Shown in pieces: positions 62,606 to 64,000 of a stretch of DNA of 64,000 nucleotides. The DNA comes from Pterois miles. Lineage: Eukaryota > Chordata > Actinopteri > Perciformes > Scorpaenidae. Below the pieces are notes generated by a model. It was not told where the DNA came from. It saw nothing but the letters and a program-made list of their open reading frames with translations, and ran no database searches. The stretch is taken from positions 16,994,501 through 17,058,500 of the forward strand of contig CAMQGK010000637.1 of assembly GCA_947000775.1 (NCBI GenBank), written 5' to 3'. Positions within the stretch are counted from its first letter, which is position 1. Every line of letters begins with the position of its first letter. Both the position numbers and the translations under genes were made by a program.

Positions 62606-64000
62606 ACCACCAATCACAGCCGGCAGATATCTTTTTCTTTCTTCCATAAACAGCAGTTTATGGTAAATATACGGAGAAGTTAATCATTTTAGTGCAGGAC
62701 TACCCAGAGCTTCCATCTGTCACACAGACCATTTTAATTGTTTCATCCTTTCTGACCGAGAACGTCACAACATCCGGTTGAAAGGCAAGCCAAACTGTGT
62801 TTAGATTAGTCTGTGAGGCTTCCTGCTAAATTACCGCGACTTCATCATCATTGTCATCGCAGCACGCAGGCTTTTAGTTGCTTAGTAACGGCAGGCGTGA
62901 CAAGAGGGCAACCTCCCAAGCACCTTCAAAAGAAAAAAAAAAAAAACTGGAACAGCTGGTGATTTCCATGCATTTTTAGACCCGGCATGTGTACGGACTT
63001 TTAGTCTGTTCATCAGCACAGCCCTCCTAGTAACAGCAACACTAGGAAGTATGTCCTGCTACTAAAACCTGCACTAGAGCACAATGTTGTCAGCTGAAAA
63101 GTCAAATCAAAGACTTTTTTCGTGGTGAAGGTCCTGTGGGGATGACTGTCTTCAGGCCATACTCTATCTACTTCTATATTAGCCATCTTTGCACAGAATT
63201 AACAAATTTGACTAGCGTGTGTGTATGAAAAAAGTGAATATTATTCAATGAATATTAATGGTCATCAGGATCAAGGGTCCATACTGTGGTGAGGGAGGGG
63301 AGTGGGCAGCCTGATTCTGTCAGTACATGGACATCTATTAGAATGCATAGCCTCCTGGTTGTGACTCTTATCCCTTAAACTGGGCCAAAGTCATGAGTTT
63401 ACATCATAAGGACTACACAGGCCTTCTTATCATGATACTCTTGGTACAGTGCTGCAGCAGGAGACAGATTCATGTCAGCCTTTTGAAGGTGTGAAACTTG
63501 AATAACAAGATGCAGATTGAATCATTGTGAAAAATCCAGGGATCCCCTACGTGCATTATTGTTATGTTTGAGTTTTCAAATGAATCAGAAAATCACATTA
63601 AAAATCAGGCGGGAGCCCAGTTTATAAGAATATTTGCAAATCAAGTGTACTGCACTTTAAACATTTTTCATTTACTCACCAATAATCAACAAGTAATTAT
63701 TTTTTTTCTCCCTGTTTTTCTCTTTCTGTAATTGGAAGATTTGCTGAGCCTTGCTTGCTGCAAGTAGAGCACATTTAATTTGTGCAACAGAAAACACACC
63801 ATTGTTTGGATGCCTAGGGACTTAAATCCATGTGAAAATCAGTTTAAACCTACCTGCTACAACAACTGCTGTGTGTCACTTTGCCCAAGTGAGTAAAGCA
63901 GAATAAATGTTTCTTAAAATATTGGTTGTAGTTCCACTGAATGCACAGATATTTCCAGATGTGTGAATAGACCAATGCAGTCTGTCTTGGAACGTAATGC

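Larger units (their letters stand above)
25278..64000 (+). other. erbb4: erbb4 intron 1 (incomplete)
   Basis: From the donor at 25278 to the window edge there is no recognisable second erbb4 exon, so intron 1 exceeds 38.7 kb. This agrees with ERBB4 being one of the largest vertebrate genes, with huge 5' introns. The first kilobase is CpG-richer than the rest. Subregions not listed separately (25.3-27.3, 29.3-32.2, 34.4-35.5, 56.9-58.2, 59-61.4 and 62.6-64.0 kb) hold only unannotated AT-rich or moderately balanced sequence with no gene that I can support. Confidence 0.8.

Overview
This window is nuclear DNA of a ray-finned fish, most likely a percomorph teleost. It is AT-leaning, has vertebrate exon-intron structure, very long (CA/GT)n and (TA)n microsatellites, and many short non-autonomous DNA transposons and SINE pieces of kinds common in acanthomorph fish. 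There are no bacterial-style operons, CRISPR arrays, viral genes or structural RNA genes. Only four protein-coding exons can be supported. Nearly all other open frames lie in repeats, microsatellites or intronic DNA.

Layout. (1) Positions 1-4888 hold the last three coding exons of ikzf2 (Helios, an Ikaros-family zinc-finger transcription factor) on the + strand: 2116-2253, 3003-3134 and 4080-4888. The first part of the gene lies to the left of the window. A 3' UTR follows, with candidate poly(A) signals at 6004 and 6642. (2) About 6-24.7 kb is intergenic. It contains a hAT-type element with a perfect 8-bp target duplication (9528-10111), two oppositely oriented TTAA-flanked foldback elements (12168-13379, carrying a nested SINE, and 17721-18514, nested in a hAT-like element), long microsatellites, and single-copy blocks that look like conserved non-coding elements. 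(3) About 24.7-25.3 kb is the promoter, leader and first coding exon (25199-25277) of erbb4, a receptor tyrosine kinase. That exon encodes only the signal peptide. (4) 25278-64000 is erbb4 intron 1, at least 38.7 kb and not finished at the window edge. It holds several dated transposon insertions, the fossil 3' end of a LINE with an RNase H domain, minisatellites and more candidate regulatory blocks.

The two genes are head-to-tail on the same strand, which is the arrangement of IKZF2 and ERBB4 on human 2q34. This microsynteny supports both identifications. Both genes act in signalling and development, but nothing in the sequence shows that they are functionally coupled.

The most informative material in the hunt is the layering of insertions. 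Four hAT-type elements have exact 8-bp target duplications. One TTAA element sits at a TTAA inside an older hAT-like element. One hAT-like element interrupts a repeat whose uninterrupted sister copy lies 5.6 kb away. I found no convincing undescribed biological system. Boundaries given as approximate were read by eye.
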